Shown: positions 55,217 through 63,868 of the stretch, in pieces
Position numbering within the stretch: position 1 is the stretch's first letter
Layout: every line of letters starts with the position of its first letter
DNA from: Thermophilibacter provencensis
GTDB taxonomy: Bacteria > Actinomycetota > Coriobacteriia > Coriobacteriales > Atopobiaceae
Length of the DNA stretch: 64,000 nucleotides
NCBI RefSeq assembly: GCF_900128445.1
Contig: NZ_LT671417.1
Span: forward strand, 2,243,201 to 2,307,200
Direction of reading: 5' to 3'
Made by a program: the position numbers and the translations under genes
Notes under the pieces: model-generated
What the model was told of the DNA's origin: nothing
The model's database searches: none
What the model saw: only the letters and a program-made list of their open reading frames with translations

Positions 55217-56599
55217 TCACATGAGCCCGCGCACGTGCGCGACGGCGAGAAGGGCGCTCTCGAGCTGGGTGGCAACGAGGTCGCGGATGGGAATCGCCCG
55301 GTAGCTCGAGCGCGCCTCGAAGTCGGCGCAGGCCTCGCGCAGCCACGACTCCGCCTCCGCCCCGACCTCCGCCGCGACGACGCGCTCGGAGGAGGAGAGC
55401 CGGCGCTCGGACGCCTCCCAGTCGATCGCGGAGAGCAGCATGCCCACGTTCCTTGATCGGTAGAAGCGGCGCACGACGTCGGCGTCAAAGGCCTCGGCGA
55501 CGGTCGCCTCGCGCGCGAACGCCGGGTCGTCCCGCGCCTGACGCCGCAGGGCCGCGTCGGAGGCCGCGAAGGACTCCGCGGCAAGCGCCCGGCGATACGG
55601 GTTCTTCTCGCCCAGGACGCCGCCGAGCTCCCCAATCCACCCCTCGACGAGCCTCCCGCACGCGCCGACCCAGTCGAGCCGGGCGAGAAGTACCTCGGAG
55701 AGGGTGCGCCCGCACCCCGAGCCGTCCTCGATGGCGCGGTCGTAGAAGTAGGGGATCTCGCACACGAGGCCGAAGGTGCCGTGGCGGCGCGCCGCATAGG
55801 CCGCGCTCGTCGTGCCGTGCCCCACGAGCGCGGCCGGGTCCTCGGCACCGAGGGACTCATAGTAGTCGTAGGCGTCCTCTGCCCCGAGGGCCCCCAGGAC
55901 GGCGGGCGCGAGCTGTTTGGCGTAGGGCATCTCGGGCGTCGAGAGGTCGAGCGGGACGCCCCTGCGGCGAGCCGCGTCGCGGAGCGGCTCCCAGAGCGCG
56001 GGGGTGGGCTCCGTCTCGTACCAGTAGGCCCCGCCGAAGCTGCAGTTGTGAAGCGAGAGCAGAAGGTCGGGCCGCACCTCGTCGATGAGGAGCATCCCGC
56101 AGGACGCCTCGGGCGTGGGCGCATTGAACGCGAGCCGCTTGTGCCGCACGGGGAAGGTCCAGTCCGGCTGGTCGGCGAAGTCGGGGCGGAAGTAGTGGCG
56201 CGCGTAGTCGAAGAGCGTGTAGGGCCCCTTGAGCCAGCCCTCGTTGAAGGCGAGCCCGTCTATGTCCCACGCCTTGACGAGGTACCAGGTGACGCCCAGC
56301 TCCGCGGCGAGACCCGGGTCGGCGGCGAGGCGCTCCGCGAGGTAGCTCACCGCCATCACGCCCACGGGCTCGTTGGGGTGGGGCGCCCCGAGCGCCGCAG
56401 CGGCGCACTCCCCCGCCCCGACGGTGAGGCACCTGACGGGCCGGCCGCCCCGCGAGCGCCCGAGCTCCGTCACGCGCACGGCGTCGGGATGGGCTCGGGC
56501 GAGCCCGTCGGTGGCCGCCTCGAGCTCGTCCACGGTCAGAAAGCACGGGTAGTCCGGAACGCCCCGGAGAAGGTTCTCGCACGCGCTGGCAAACGACAT
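55217..56599 (-). CDS. M14-family zinc carboxypeptidase
   Basis: A 460-residue cytoplasmic peptidase without a signal peptide. Zinc ligands His74 and Glu77 in GAPHPNEPVG and His184 in LSLHNCSFGG; the catalytic base is Glu281 in GLVCEIPYFYD. These follow the M14 order, though the protein is longer than usual and has an additional C-terminal helical part of about 150 residues. It is divergent from a peptide-binding lipoprotein, suggesting use of imported peptides or cell-wall fragments. Confidence 0.85.
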   Translation of the reverse strand: MSFASACENLLRGVPDYPCFLTVDELEAATDGLARAHPDAVRVTELGRSRGGRPVRCLTVGAGECAAAALGAPHPNEPVGVMAVSYLAERLAADPGLAAELGVTWYLVKAWDIDGLAFNEGWLKGPYTLFDYARHYFRPDFADQPDWTFPVRHKRLAFNAPTPEASCGMLLIDEVRPDLLLSLHNCSFGGAYWYETEPTPALWEPLRDAARRRGVPLDLSTPEMPYAKQLAPAVLGALGAEDAYDYYESLGAEDPAALVGHGTTSAAYAARRHGTFGLVCEIPYFYDRAIEDGSGCGRTLSEVLLARLDWVGACGRLVEGWIGELGGVLGEKNPYRRALAAESFAASDAALRRQARDDPAFAREATVAEAFDADVVRRFYRSRNVGMLLSAIDWEASERRLSSSERVVAAEVGAEAESWLREACADFEARSSYRAIPIRDLVATQLESALLAVAHVRGLM

Positions 56600-56623
56600 G
56601 GCGCCTCCCGCAGACCTGATGAC

Positions 56624-56657
56624 GTAGCGTCGCCTTATAGTTGCTACGATACGCTAC
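56624..56657. promoter_or_regulatory. Possible operator between divergent peptidase and binding-protein genes
   Basis: GTAGCGT (56624-56630) and its inverse ACGCTAC (56651-56657) flank an AT-rich stretch (CCTTATAGTTGCTACG) that probably holds promoter elements of both genes. The regulator is unknown. Confidence 0.45.
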
Positions 56658-56688
56658 ATCCGCACATTAAGATACCTTGGAGGCCACC

Positions 56689-58308
56689 ATGTCGCACCCT
56701 GACCCCACGACAGCTCCGCTCATCACCCGTCGCTGCGCGCTCGCCGGAGCGGGGGCGCTCGCGCTCGGGCTCGCCGCGTGCTCGGATGAGGGGGGAGCAT
56801 CAGGCGACGCCGCCCAGGAGCGCATCTTCACCTGGGGCGTCAAGAACACCAAGGAGACGCTCGACATGCAGCACTCCACGCAGAACGGGACCATCCCGGG
56901 CGCGATCTGCGAGTGCCTCGTGTCCTTCTCGCAGGACGACGGCACCGTGTCCCCCGTCCTCCTCACCGGCCTTCCCGAGGCGAGCGAGGACGGCCTCACC
57001 TACTCCTTCGAGCTCGCGGAGGGCATCGCCTTCCACGACGGGTCCACCCTCACCGCGGAGGACGTGCGCTACACCTTCACTCGCATGTTCGTCCCCGAGC
57101 AGGCGTCCGTGTGCTCCGGCTACTACGTGATGATCGTCGGCGCCCAGGCCATGCTCGACGGCGAGGCCACCGAGCTCGAGGGATTCACCGTGGAGGACGA
57201 TCGCCACTTCACCATCCGGCTCGAGTACCCCTACTCCCCCTTCGTGAGCGCGCTCACGCTCGCCTTCGCGGAGATCTTCCCCCGCGAGGCCTGCGAGGCG
57301 GCGGGGGACGACTGGGGCATCGGCACGCTCGTGGGCACGGGCCCCTACCGGCTCGTCTCCAGCACCGAGACGGGCGTCTCGCTCGAGGCCTTCCCCGACT
57401 ACCACGGCGGGGCGCCGGCGCTCGACCGGCTCGAGATCGTCTACATCGACGACAACAACACCAAGATGCTCAACTACAAGGCAGGCGACGTCGACGCATG
57501 CGAGCTCGACGCGACCCTGCTCTCCCAATACCAGGGAGACGCCGAGGTGGCCGACCAGATCGTCTCCTACGAGCCGATGGGAACCTGCTTCGTCAACGTC
57601 AACCTCAACATGCCTGAGTTCTCCGACACGCGCGTGCGCGAGGCGCTCTCCCTCGCCATCAACCGCCAGGAGCTCGTTGACACCCTTCTCTCGGGAGCGG
57701 GCACGCCCGCGACGCAGTTCCTGAACCCGCGAGAGATCGGCTACGACGACTCGCGCGAGGCCTACGCCTACGACCCCGAGCGCGCCCGCGAGCTGCTCGC
57801 CGAGGCCGGGGCCGAGGGCCTCTCCTTCACCGCGATGACGCGCGCCTCCGAGCAGAACATCATGGTGGCGCTCCAGGCCTACTGGGCCGAGATCGGCGTC
57901 GACGTGAGGGTCGAGACGCTCGACAACGGCGTCTGGACGGACACGCGCGCCCAGGGCGGCATGCCCGCGACCATCGTCACCTGGCTCACCACCGTGCCGC
58001 TCGAGGGTGCCGTGCACCTCTCGTCGTGGTTCAAGACCGAGAACGCGTCCAAGAGGAGCTCCTTCTACGCCAACCCCGAGTTCGACGCCACCTGCGACGA
58101 GGCCCTCTCCGAGCTGGACGAGGACAGGCGCGCCGAGCTCGCCCAGCAGGCCGACCGCATCCTCACGCAGCAGGACTGGGGCACGATCCCGCTCTACTAT
58201 CCCAAGCGCCAGATCGTCCAGAGGCCGTGGGTGTCCGGCATCGAGTTCCAGAACGCCATCATCGTGCTGAACGACGTCTCGGTGGACATGGGGCAGAAGA
58301 GCGCGTAG
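56689..58308 (+). CDS. Peptide-binding lipoprotein (SBP_bac_5, OppA/DppA-like)
   Basis: A 539-residue extracellular solute-binding protein. The signal ITRRCALAGAGALALGLAAC has twin arginine-like residues and a lipobox LAAC, so the Cys at about 25 is lipidated. FHDGSTLTAEDVRYTFTR is the family signature. ATG 56689 follows TTGGAGG. No Opp/Dpp permease or ATPase gene is next to it, so it must use a transporter encoded elsewhere. Confidence 0.92.
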   Translation: MSHPDPTTAPLITRRCALAGAGALALGLAACSDEGGASGDAAQERIFTWGVKNTKETLDMQHSTQNGTIPGAICECLVSFSQDDGTVSPVLLTGLPEASEDGLTYSFELAEGIAFHDGSTLTAEDVRYTFTRMFVPEQASVCSGYYVMIVGAQAMLDGEATELEGFTVEDDRHFTIRLEYPYSPFVSALTLAFAEIFPREACEAAGDDWGIGTLVGTGPYRLVSSTETGVSLEAFPDYHGGAPALDRLEIVYIDDNNTKMLNYKAGDVDACELDATLLSQYQGDAEVADQIVSYEPMGTCFVNVNLNMPEFSDTRVREALSLAINRQELVDTLLSGAGTPATQFLNPREIGYDDSREAYAYDPERARELLAEAGAEGLSFTAMTRASEQNIMVALQAYWAEIGVDVRVETLDNGVWTDTRAQGGMPATIVTWLTTVPLEGAVHLSSWFKTENASKRSSFYANPEFDATCDEALSELDEDRRAELAQQADRILTQQDWGTIPLYYPKRQIVQRPWVSGIEFQNAIIVLNDVSVDMGQKSA

Positions 58309-58335
58309 CGAGAAGGACCGCGGCGCCAGCGAAGG

Positions 58336-58400
58336 CGTGCAATGGGGACAGGCACTTTCGCACGGACCCTCCGTGCGAAAGTGCCTGTCCCCTTTGCACG
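58336..58400. repeat. Family B palindromic repeat, copy B7
   Basis: 31-bp arms (58336-58366, 58370-58400) with one mismatch and loop CCC; core GGGGACAGGCACTTTCGCAC. A stray half end (CCCTTTGCAC) follows. It lies 27 bp after the lipoprotein stop. Confidence 0.9.
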
Positions 58401-58416
58401 GCCCCCTTTGCACACC

Positions 58417-58472
58417 GACTCGTTTTGAACAGACGAGGCCCCAAAAGGGGCCTCGTCTGTTCAAAAGCTGTC
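58417..58472. repeat. Family C palindromic repeat, copy C2
   Basis: Perfect inner arms of 20 bp (TTTTGAACAGACGAGGCCCC and inverse) with loop AAAA; imperfect GACTCG/GCTGTC ends. It sits right behind B7 in a convergent gap and may serve as a terminator for either gene, though it lacks a T-tract. Confidence 0.8.
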
Positions 58473-58515
58473 ACTCTCCCTCGCCCGGGACGGGACGGGC
58501 CGCAGGTCGGGAGGC

Positions 58516-59097
58516 CTAGCGCAGGACGACGCCCTCGCGGACGCGCCCCACCGCCTCGTCCCCCAGGTAGTGGCGGACGATCTCGAGCGCGAAGAGCATG
58601 GCCGTGCCCGCGCCCTGGCTCGTGATGAGGTTGGCGTCCACGACCACCGGCTCGTCGGCGAGGAGAACGGCGCCGTGCTCGGCGAGCACGTGCTGGAAGC
58701 CGGGGTTGGAGGTGGCGCGCCGCCCCTCGAGCAGGCCGAGCTCGGCAAGGATGGACGGGGCGGCACAGATCGCGGCGAGCGGCCGGCCCGCCGCGGCGCG
58801 GGCGGCGAGCTCCTCGCAGAGGGGCGCGCACGCCCTCAGGTTCGGCGTGCCGGGGATGCCCCCGGGCAGCACGAGCATGTCGTAGTCGTCAAACGAGAAG
58901 TCCTCGTCGAAGAGCGAGCGCTTGCAGACGATCGTGACCTCATGCGATGACGTCACCGTGCGCTCGGGCGTAATCGCCACGGTGTCGCAGGGGATGCCCG
59001 CACGAAAGAGGAGGTCAACGACCGTGAGGCCCTCGATCTCCTCGAGTCCCGGCGCCACGAACACGGCCACGCGCTTCTCACTTGCCTGCTTGAACAT
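58516..59097 (-). CDS. DJ-1/PfpI-family protein (YajL/ThiJ-like)
   Basis: A 193-residue protein with Cys111 in the nucleophile elbow AAICAAPS and a Glu in APGLEEIEG, the pair used by DJ-1 proteins. ITSQGAGTAMLFAL is the conserved late motif. Members act as deglycases, chaperones or oxidative-stress sensors; the exact role here is open. CGGAGGAGG precedes the ATG. Confidence 0.88.
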   Translation of the reverse strand: MFKQASEKRVAVFVAPGLEEIEGLTVVDLLFRAGIPCDTVAITPERTVTSSHEVTIVCKRSLFDEDFSFDDYDMLVLPGGIPGTPNLRACAPLCEELAARAAAGRPLAAICAAPSILAELGLLEGRRATSNPGFQHVLAEHGAVLLADEPVVVDANLITSQGAGTAMLFALEIVRHYLGDEAVGRVREGVVLR

Positions 59098-59133
59098 GTC
59101 ATCCTCCTCCGAGCTGCGTCGCGCGCCGCCCTA

Positions 59134-59592
59134 CTAGTCCATCTCTATTCCCGCGTTGATGGCGTCCGCGATGGCCCGCGGGTCGTCAGTGCCGCGAATG
59201 ACGGTCTTGAAGTCGTCCTTCATGAGTAGGACGGCGGTCTTGGAGAGGAGCCTGATGTGCGTGGTGCCCGCCTCCCCCTCCGGGACGAGCAGGGAGATGG
59301 CAACGTCGATGGGCTTGTCGTCGAAGCTCGGCCAGGGGATGGGGTGGTCGTTCTTCACCACGATGACCGAGGCCTCGAGAATGGCGGGCGACTTCGCGTG
59401 GGGCACGGCGAAGCCGTCGGTCATGCCCGTCTCCCCCATCGCCTCTCGGGCGAGGAAGGCGTCGCAGACCACCTCGGCGTCGCTCGCAAAGCCGAGCTCG
59501 ACCGCCCGCTCCGAGATGAAGCGGAGCATGTCCTCCCGCGTGTCGATGCTCTGGCCGATGAAGACGCTCTCTGCCCTGACGAAGTCGCTCAC
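59134..59592 (-). CDS. PTS fructose-type EIIA domain protein, stand-alone
   Basis: A 152-residue EIIA of the fructose-mannitol family with His65 in GFAVPHAKSPA as phosphorylation site. GTG 59592 follows AAAGGAG. No EIIB or EIIC gene adjoins. It lies 36 bp upstream of the DJ-1 gene on the same strand and may share its transcript. It may supply phosphate to a distant permease or be regulatory (PtsN-like). Confidence 0.88.
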   Translation of the reverse strand: MSDFVRAESVFIGQSIDTREDMLRFISERAVELGFASDAEVVCDAFLAREAMGETGMTDGFAVPHAKSPAILEASVIVVKNDHPIPWPSFDDKPIDVAISLLVPEGEAGTTHIRLLSKTAVLLMKDDFKTVIRGTDDPRAIADAINAGIEMD

Positions 59593-59675
59593 GTGAGTCT
59601 CCTTTGTTCCCGCGGGCCCCCGAGGCCCGCCCTGTGCCCCATGATAGCGGTTGCGCGGTGGAGGCGCAGGACACG

Positions 59676-60734
59676 CTACCGTGCCGGAGGCTCGATCCCC
59701 AGGTGGTCGAAGGCCGCAAGCGTGGCCTGGCGGCCCTGCGGCGTTCGCACGATGAGGCCGCGCTGCAGCAGGTACGGCTCATAGACGTCCTCGAGCGTGG
59801 AGGGGTCCTCGGAGACGGCGCTCGCGACCGTGGTGAGCCCCACCGGACGGCCGCGGAAGGTGCTGCAGAGCGCGGTCAGTATGCGCACGTCCATGGTGTC
59901 GAGGCCCATGGCGTCGATCTCGAAGAACTCGAGCGCCTCTGCGGCGACCTCCCAGGTAATCGTTCCCTCGCGCTTGACCTGCGCATAGTCGCGCACGCGC
60001 TTGAGCAGGCGGTTGGCGAGGCGCGGCGTGCCGCGCGAGCGCGAGGCTATCTCGGCCGCACCCTGCTCGTCGATCTCAACGCCCAGGATGTGCGCCGAGC
60101 GGCTCACGATGACGCCGAGCTCCGCAGGGGTGTAGTAGTCGAGGCGGTACGAGATGCCAAAGCGGTCGCGCAGGGGGCCCGTGAGCAGGCCCGTGCGCGT
60201 GGTTGCGCCCACGAGCGTGAAGTGGGGGACGTCGATGCGGATGGAGCGCGCCGCCGGCCCCTTGCCGATGACGATGTCGAGGAAGAAGTCCTCCATCGCG
60301 GGATAGAGGATCTCCTCGATCTGGTGGTTGAGGCGATGTATCTCGTCCACGAAGAGGACGTCGCCCGCCTCGAGGTTGGTGAGGATGGCGGCGAGGTCCC
60401 CAGCGCGCTCGATGGCGGGGCCCGAGGTGGTGTGCATCTTGGCCCCCATCTCGTTTGCCACGATGCCCGCGAGCGTCGTCTTGCCGAGGCCCGGGGGGCC
60501 CGAGAAGATCACGTGGTCGAGCGCCTCGCCGCGGTCGCGCGCGGCCTGGATGAGCACGCGGAGGTTCTCCCGCACGCGCTCCTGGCCGATGTACTCGTCG
60601 AGCGTCCTCGGCCTGAGCGTGCGGTCCTGGTCGAGGTCGTCGGCGGTGAGCTCGCCCGTGACGTCACGCGGGCCCGCGGGGCGGGCGGGCGCGGCGCCGG
60701 CGAAGAGGTCCTTCTCGCTCGCCTCCCACATCAT
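59676..60734 (-). CDS. ruvB: Holliday junction branch-migration motor RuvB
   Basis: A 352-residue AAA+ ATPase. Walker A GPPGLGKT (79-86), Walker [11 protein letters not shown], sensor [10 protein letters not shown], and the winged-helix end [13 protein letters not shown] are all intact. It forms hexamers driven by ATP on both sides of RuvA. ATG 60734 overlaps the ruvA stop. Last gene of ruvCAB. Confidence 0.97.
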   Translation of the reverse strand: MMWEASEKDLFAGAAPARPAGPRDVTGELTADDLDQDRTLRPRTLDEYIGQERVRENLRVLIQAARDRGEALDHVIFSGPPGLGKTTLAGIVANEMGAKMHTTSGPAIERAGDLAAILTNLEAGDVLFVDEIHRLNHQIEEILYPAMEDFFLDIVIGKGPAARSIRIDVPHFTLVGATTRTGLLTGPLRDRFGISYRLDYYTPAELGVIVSRSAHILGVEIDEQGAAEIASRSRGTPRLANRLLKRVRDYAQVKREGTITWEVAAEALEFFEIDAMGLDTMDVRILTALCSTFRGRPVGLTTVASAVSEDPSTLEDVYEPYLLQRGLIVRTPQGRQATLAAFDHLGIEPPAR

Positions 60735-61363
60735 CGGCCACTCCCCAGGCGCCTCAGGGCGTAGGCGAGGACCTGCTCGATGGTGACGGCGCCGGCCTCC
60801 TCATGCCCCTCGAGGGCGAGCTCGGCCTCCTGGGAGGTGAAGCCCATCGAGAGCAGCGCCTCGGTCGCCTCGGCGGCGACGCCCGCGCCCGAGGCGGCCA
60901 CCGGCAGCGGCGCGGCGTCGGGCTCGGAGAGGCCGACGAGCCCGCGCAGCTCGGCGCTCTTGGAGAAGACGTCGGAGAGCTCCACGATGAGGCGGCTCGC
61001 CTTCTTGCGGCCCACCCCCGGGACCTGGGCCATCCGCGCGGCGTCCTGCGTGGTCACGATCTGCGCGAGCACGGAGGGCGAGAAGGTCGAGAGCACCGAG
61101 AGGGCGAGCTTGGAGCCCACGCCCGAGATGGCGCGCAGCTGGTCGAAGAGGGCGCGCTCCTCGCGGGTGGCGAATCCGTAGAGCTCCATCGAGCCGTCGC
61201 GCACCACCATGCGCGCGAGCAGCGTCACGCCCGCCTCGCCCACGTGGGGCAGCGAGGCTGCCGTGGTCGACGAGACGCCGAGCTCGAAGCCGACGCCCCC
61301 CACGTCGAGCACGACGTGGGTCGGCAGCGCCTCGATGAGCGTGCCGGTGAGCTGGACTATCAC
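60731..61363 (-). CDS. ruvA: Holliday junction-binding protein RuvA
   Basis: A 210-residue protein starting [13 protein letters not shown] (GTG), with an OB domain, helix-hairpin-helix motifs ([23 protein letters not shown]) and the C-terminal domain III that binds RuvB ([12 protein letters not shown]). AAGGAGGG precedes the GTG, which overlaps the ruvC stop (GTGA). Confidence 0.96.
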   Translation of the reverse strand: MIVQLTGTLIEALPTHVVLDVGGVGFELGVSSTTAASLPHVGEAGVTLLARMVVRDGSMELYGFATREERALFDQLRAISGVGSKLALSVLSTFSPSVLAQIVTTQDAARMAQVPGVGRKKASRLIVELSDVFSKSAELRGLVGLSEPDAAPLPVAASGAGVAAEATEALLSMGFTSQEAELALEGHEEAGAVTIEQVLAYALRRLGSGR

Positions 61364-61866
61364 GTGAGGACCCTCCTTGCCTCCCCAAGGCTCTTCGTTC
61401 TGACGACGTTCGCGTGGCACACGGCGGCGGCGAGCGCGTCGGCCGCATGGTCGGGGCGCGGGTCGTGGTCGAGCGCCAGGACGTTTCTCACCATGTAGAT
61501 GACCTGGTGCTTGTCGGCCGCGCCGGTCCCCACGACGGCCTGCTTGATCTGCATGGGAGTGTACTCCCCCACGGCGAGCCCCGCCGTCGAGCATGCGACG
61601 ATGGCGGCGCCGCGGGCCTGCGCGGTGGCGATGGCCGACTTGGTGTTCTCGCCGAAGTAGACGCTCTCGATGGCGAGCTCGGTGGGGCCGTAGCGGTCTA
61701 TGACCCCTCTCAGCTCCGAGTAGATCCTGCCCAGACGCAGGTCGATCGGCTCGGAGGCGCGCGTCGTCACGCAGCCGTACGCCCGCGCCCGACAGGTGGC
61801 TCCCCTGGTCTCAACGACGCCCCAGCCCGTGTGCGCGAGCCCCGGGTCGATGCCGAGTACGACCAT
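61360..61866 (-). CDS. ruvC: Holliday junction resolvase RuvC
   Basis: A 168-residue nuclease. Catalytic acids Asp7 (LGIDPGLAHTGWG), Glu67 (AIESVYFGENT), Asp139 and Asp143 (PDHAADAL) are present. First gene of ruvCAB; a LexA box and promoter lie directly upstream, so the operon should be induced by DNA damage. Confidence 0.97.
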   Translation of the reverse strand: MVVLGIDPGLAHTGWGVVETRGATCRARAYGCVTTRASEPIDLRLGRIYSELRGVIDRYGPTELAIESVYFGENTKSAIATAQARGAAIVACSTAGLAVGEYTPMQIKQAVVGTGAADKHQVIYMVRNVLALDHDPRPDHAADALAAAVCHANVVRTKSLGEARRVLT

Positions 61867-61885
61867 CTGCCTCCTCCCATGATGC

Positions 61886-61926
61886 GAACGTTCGTTCTAT
61901 CATAGCACGGGAGGCCCCTCTCGCAA
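61886..61926 (-). promoter_or_regulatory. ruvCAB promoter with LexA (SOS) box
   Basis: GAACGTTCGTTC (61886-61897; GAAC-N4-GTTC, the Gram-positive LexA core) lies 20 bp before ruvC. On the minus strand TATGAT (61904-61899) with TTGCGA (61926-61921) at 16-bp spacing forms the promoter. LexA would cover the transcription start. Confidence 0.85.
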
Positions 61927-61929
61927 GCC

Positions 61930-63750
61930 TCAGTTTTCCGAGAAGGGGCCATCCCAGAGCGGGTGCGGCCCCTCCCCCGGAGCGCCATGCCGCCCGCCAG
62001 GCTCCCCCGTTGGCTGCCCGAGGGGCGAGAGCCCGCCCCCTTGGGAGAAGTCGCGCAGGTAGCCGAGAAGGTCGCGGACGTCACGCTCGTGCCCCTCCCC
62101 CGTCGGCGAGGAGGCCCGGGGAGCGGCGGGCGCCTCGGCGCCCCCCTCCTCGGCCTCGCGGAGTCGCTCGAGGGCCTCGGCGGCCCGGCCCATCGCCCGC
62201 TCGTCATCCGCCCGCACCCGGTCTCGCCAGGCGAGCCCGCGGGGCGAGCGCGCCTCTGCGAGCGTCTTCGAGGAGAGCTCCAGGACGAGCCCGCGCGTGA
62301 CCCGCGCGGAGTCGAGGTCGCGCAGGCGCCCGACGATGGCGTTGACGACCTCCTCGTGCCCGCGCTCCGACACGATGTCCGAGACGGGAAGCTCCCACTC
62401 GACGTAGCTCGAGAGCACGAGGTCGACGAAGCCGAGGCGCGCCTCTGGCGTGGGATGGGAGCGCTCGAGCCCCGAGAGGGGGAGCTCCGGCCGGGGAACG
62501 GCCGCGTCGGCGGGGATCACGGGAGAGATGGTGTTGCGCAGGTGGGCGAGGGCCACGACGTCCGACCGGTAGAGGTCGCCGATCGGCTGGAGGCGCGCCG
62601 CGCTCGCGCGGGCGCGGCCGTCGAGCGCGAGCGCGGTCTTGTCGTCGGACCCCAGCGGAACCGCGCCCGTGCGCCGGGCGAGGGCGGCGAGGCGCGCCTC
62701 GGCGAGGTCGCGCGAGAGCTCCTCGTCCGCCCCGTCAGCCGGCGCGAGCCGCTCGACGCGCTCGTCAGGAAGGCGCAGCGCGCGGACGAGCGCCTCCGCC
62801 ACCGCATCGCGCCGCGCGTCGCCCGTGAGCCGCACGAGCGCGCGGACGCGGAGGGGCCCGAGCGCGTCGGTCGCGAGCGTGGCTACGAGCTGGGACCCGA
62901 TCTGGTCGTCCACCAGAACGCATGCGCCGGCCCCGCCGCCGCACTCCTCGGCGAGGCCCGCCGTGAGCGCCCCCCACGTCATGAGCGGCGCGTCATAGAC
63001 CTCGGGCGCGAGGGGCTCGGCGAGGGGACCCTCCGCGGAGGGGTCCACGTCGCACACGATCAGCGCCTCCTCGAAGCTCGGCGCCTGGGCGGCGAGCTCG
63101 CCCCACGGCGCGAGCACGAAGCTCGACCCGCAGAAGACCTGCCCGTCATAGCACCCCACGCCCCCGACGCCCACGACCCAGGCCCCGGTCGCCTCGGCGT
63201 CGGCGGGGTAGCGCCCCTCGGAAATCGAGCTGCCGAGCGCGCTCGAGACGTCGTCTGCCGCGAAGCCGTAGCCGGAGAGAAAGAGGATGACGTCGACGTC
63301 GTACTCGAACTCGTCGTACTCGTCGAGGTCCTCGTAGGTGAAGGCAATGCCGATCCGGGCGCCCGCGAACTCGAGCTCCGGCAGGGCGTGCACGTCCCCC
63401 TCCTCGGACGCCGCGGCCTCGAGGTACGACGTCAGGCGCACCGGCACGACCCTCCCCGACGTGACGAGCATCGCCTCGGGCATCGCGACCCCGTCGAAGT
63501 CCGTGAGCACGGGGACGAGGCACGGGCAGGCGAGCTCGTCGGCCAGGTCGAGGAGGCACTCGGCCAGGTCGAGGAGGAACCCCTCTCGGTCCACGTAGGG
63601 CACGGGCGAGGCGCCGCAGAGCGCGGTCGCGGGAAAGACGAGAAGGTCGACGTTCTTCTCGGCCGCCGAGCGCGACTGCTCGGCCATGCGCCTCGACGTC
63701 TCCTCGAAGTCGCCCGCGCGGGTCCCCATCTGCGCAATCGCAATCCTCAT
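61930..63750 (-). CDS. NadE-like protein with degenerate active sites (probable pseudoenzyme)
   Basis: The product has 606 residues and the two-domain layout of glutamine-dependent NAD synthetase. The start MRIAIAQMGTRAGDFEETSR and the late segment LQPIGDLYRSDVVALAHLRN fit the family. Key residues are missing: the nitrilase Glu in FPELAL is Ala41 (FPATAL), the Cys loop ICED-x-W reads FTYEDLD, and the pyrophosphatase loop SGGxDS reads VDDQIGS before QLVATLATDALG. A Pro/Gly-rich tail ends it. The reading frame is long and intact, so it is not an ordinary pseudogene. ATG 63750 has a moderate site; longer ATG rejected. Confidence 0.75.
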   Translation of the reverse strand: MRIAIAQMGTRAGDFEETSRRMAEQSRSAAEKNVDLLVFPATALCGASPVPYVDREGFLLDLAECLLDLADELACPCLVPVLTDFDGVAMPEAMLVTSGRVVPVRLTSYLEAAASEEGDVHALPELEFAGARIGIAFTYEDLDEYDEFEYDVDVILFLSGYGFAADDVSSALGSSISEGRYPADAEATGAWVVGVGGVGCYDGQVFCGSSFVLAPWGELAAQAPSFEEALIVCDVDPSAEGPLAEPLAPEVYDAPLMTWGALTAGLAEECGGGAGACVLVDDQIGSQLVATLATDALGPLRVRALVRLTGDARRDAVAEALVRALRLPDERVERLAPADGADEELSRDLAEARLAALARRTGAVPLGSDDKTALALDGRARASAARLQPIGDLYRSDVVALAHLRNTISPVIPADAAVPRPELPLSGLERSHPTPEARLGFVDLVLSSYVEWELPVSDIVSERGHEEVVNAIVGRLRDLDSARVTRGLVLELSSKTLAEARSPRGLAWRDRVRADDERAMGRAAEALERLREAEEGGAEAPAAPRASSPTGEGHERDVRDLLGYLRDFSQGGGLSPLGQPTGEPGGRHGAPGEGPHPLWDGPFSEN

Positions 63751-63815
63751 GTCCGCCCCCGTCCTCTCGTCCCCGCTTCCATCCGATTGTGCCACAGCGC
63801 GGCCCCTCCATGCGA

Positions 63816-63839
63816 AGGGCCCCGGTTCCCCGGGGCCCT
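63816..63839 (-). terminator. Terminator after the superoxide-reductase-like gene
   Basis: AGGGCCCCGG and its exact inverse around TTCC, 30 bp downstream of the minus-strand stop at 63869. A short CCCTTC follows on that strand. Confidence 0.65.
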
Positions 63840-63868
63840 GAGTCGCCGCGCGGATGCCGAGCGATGCG

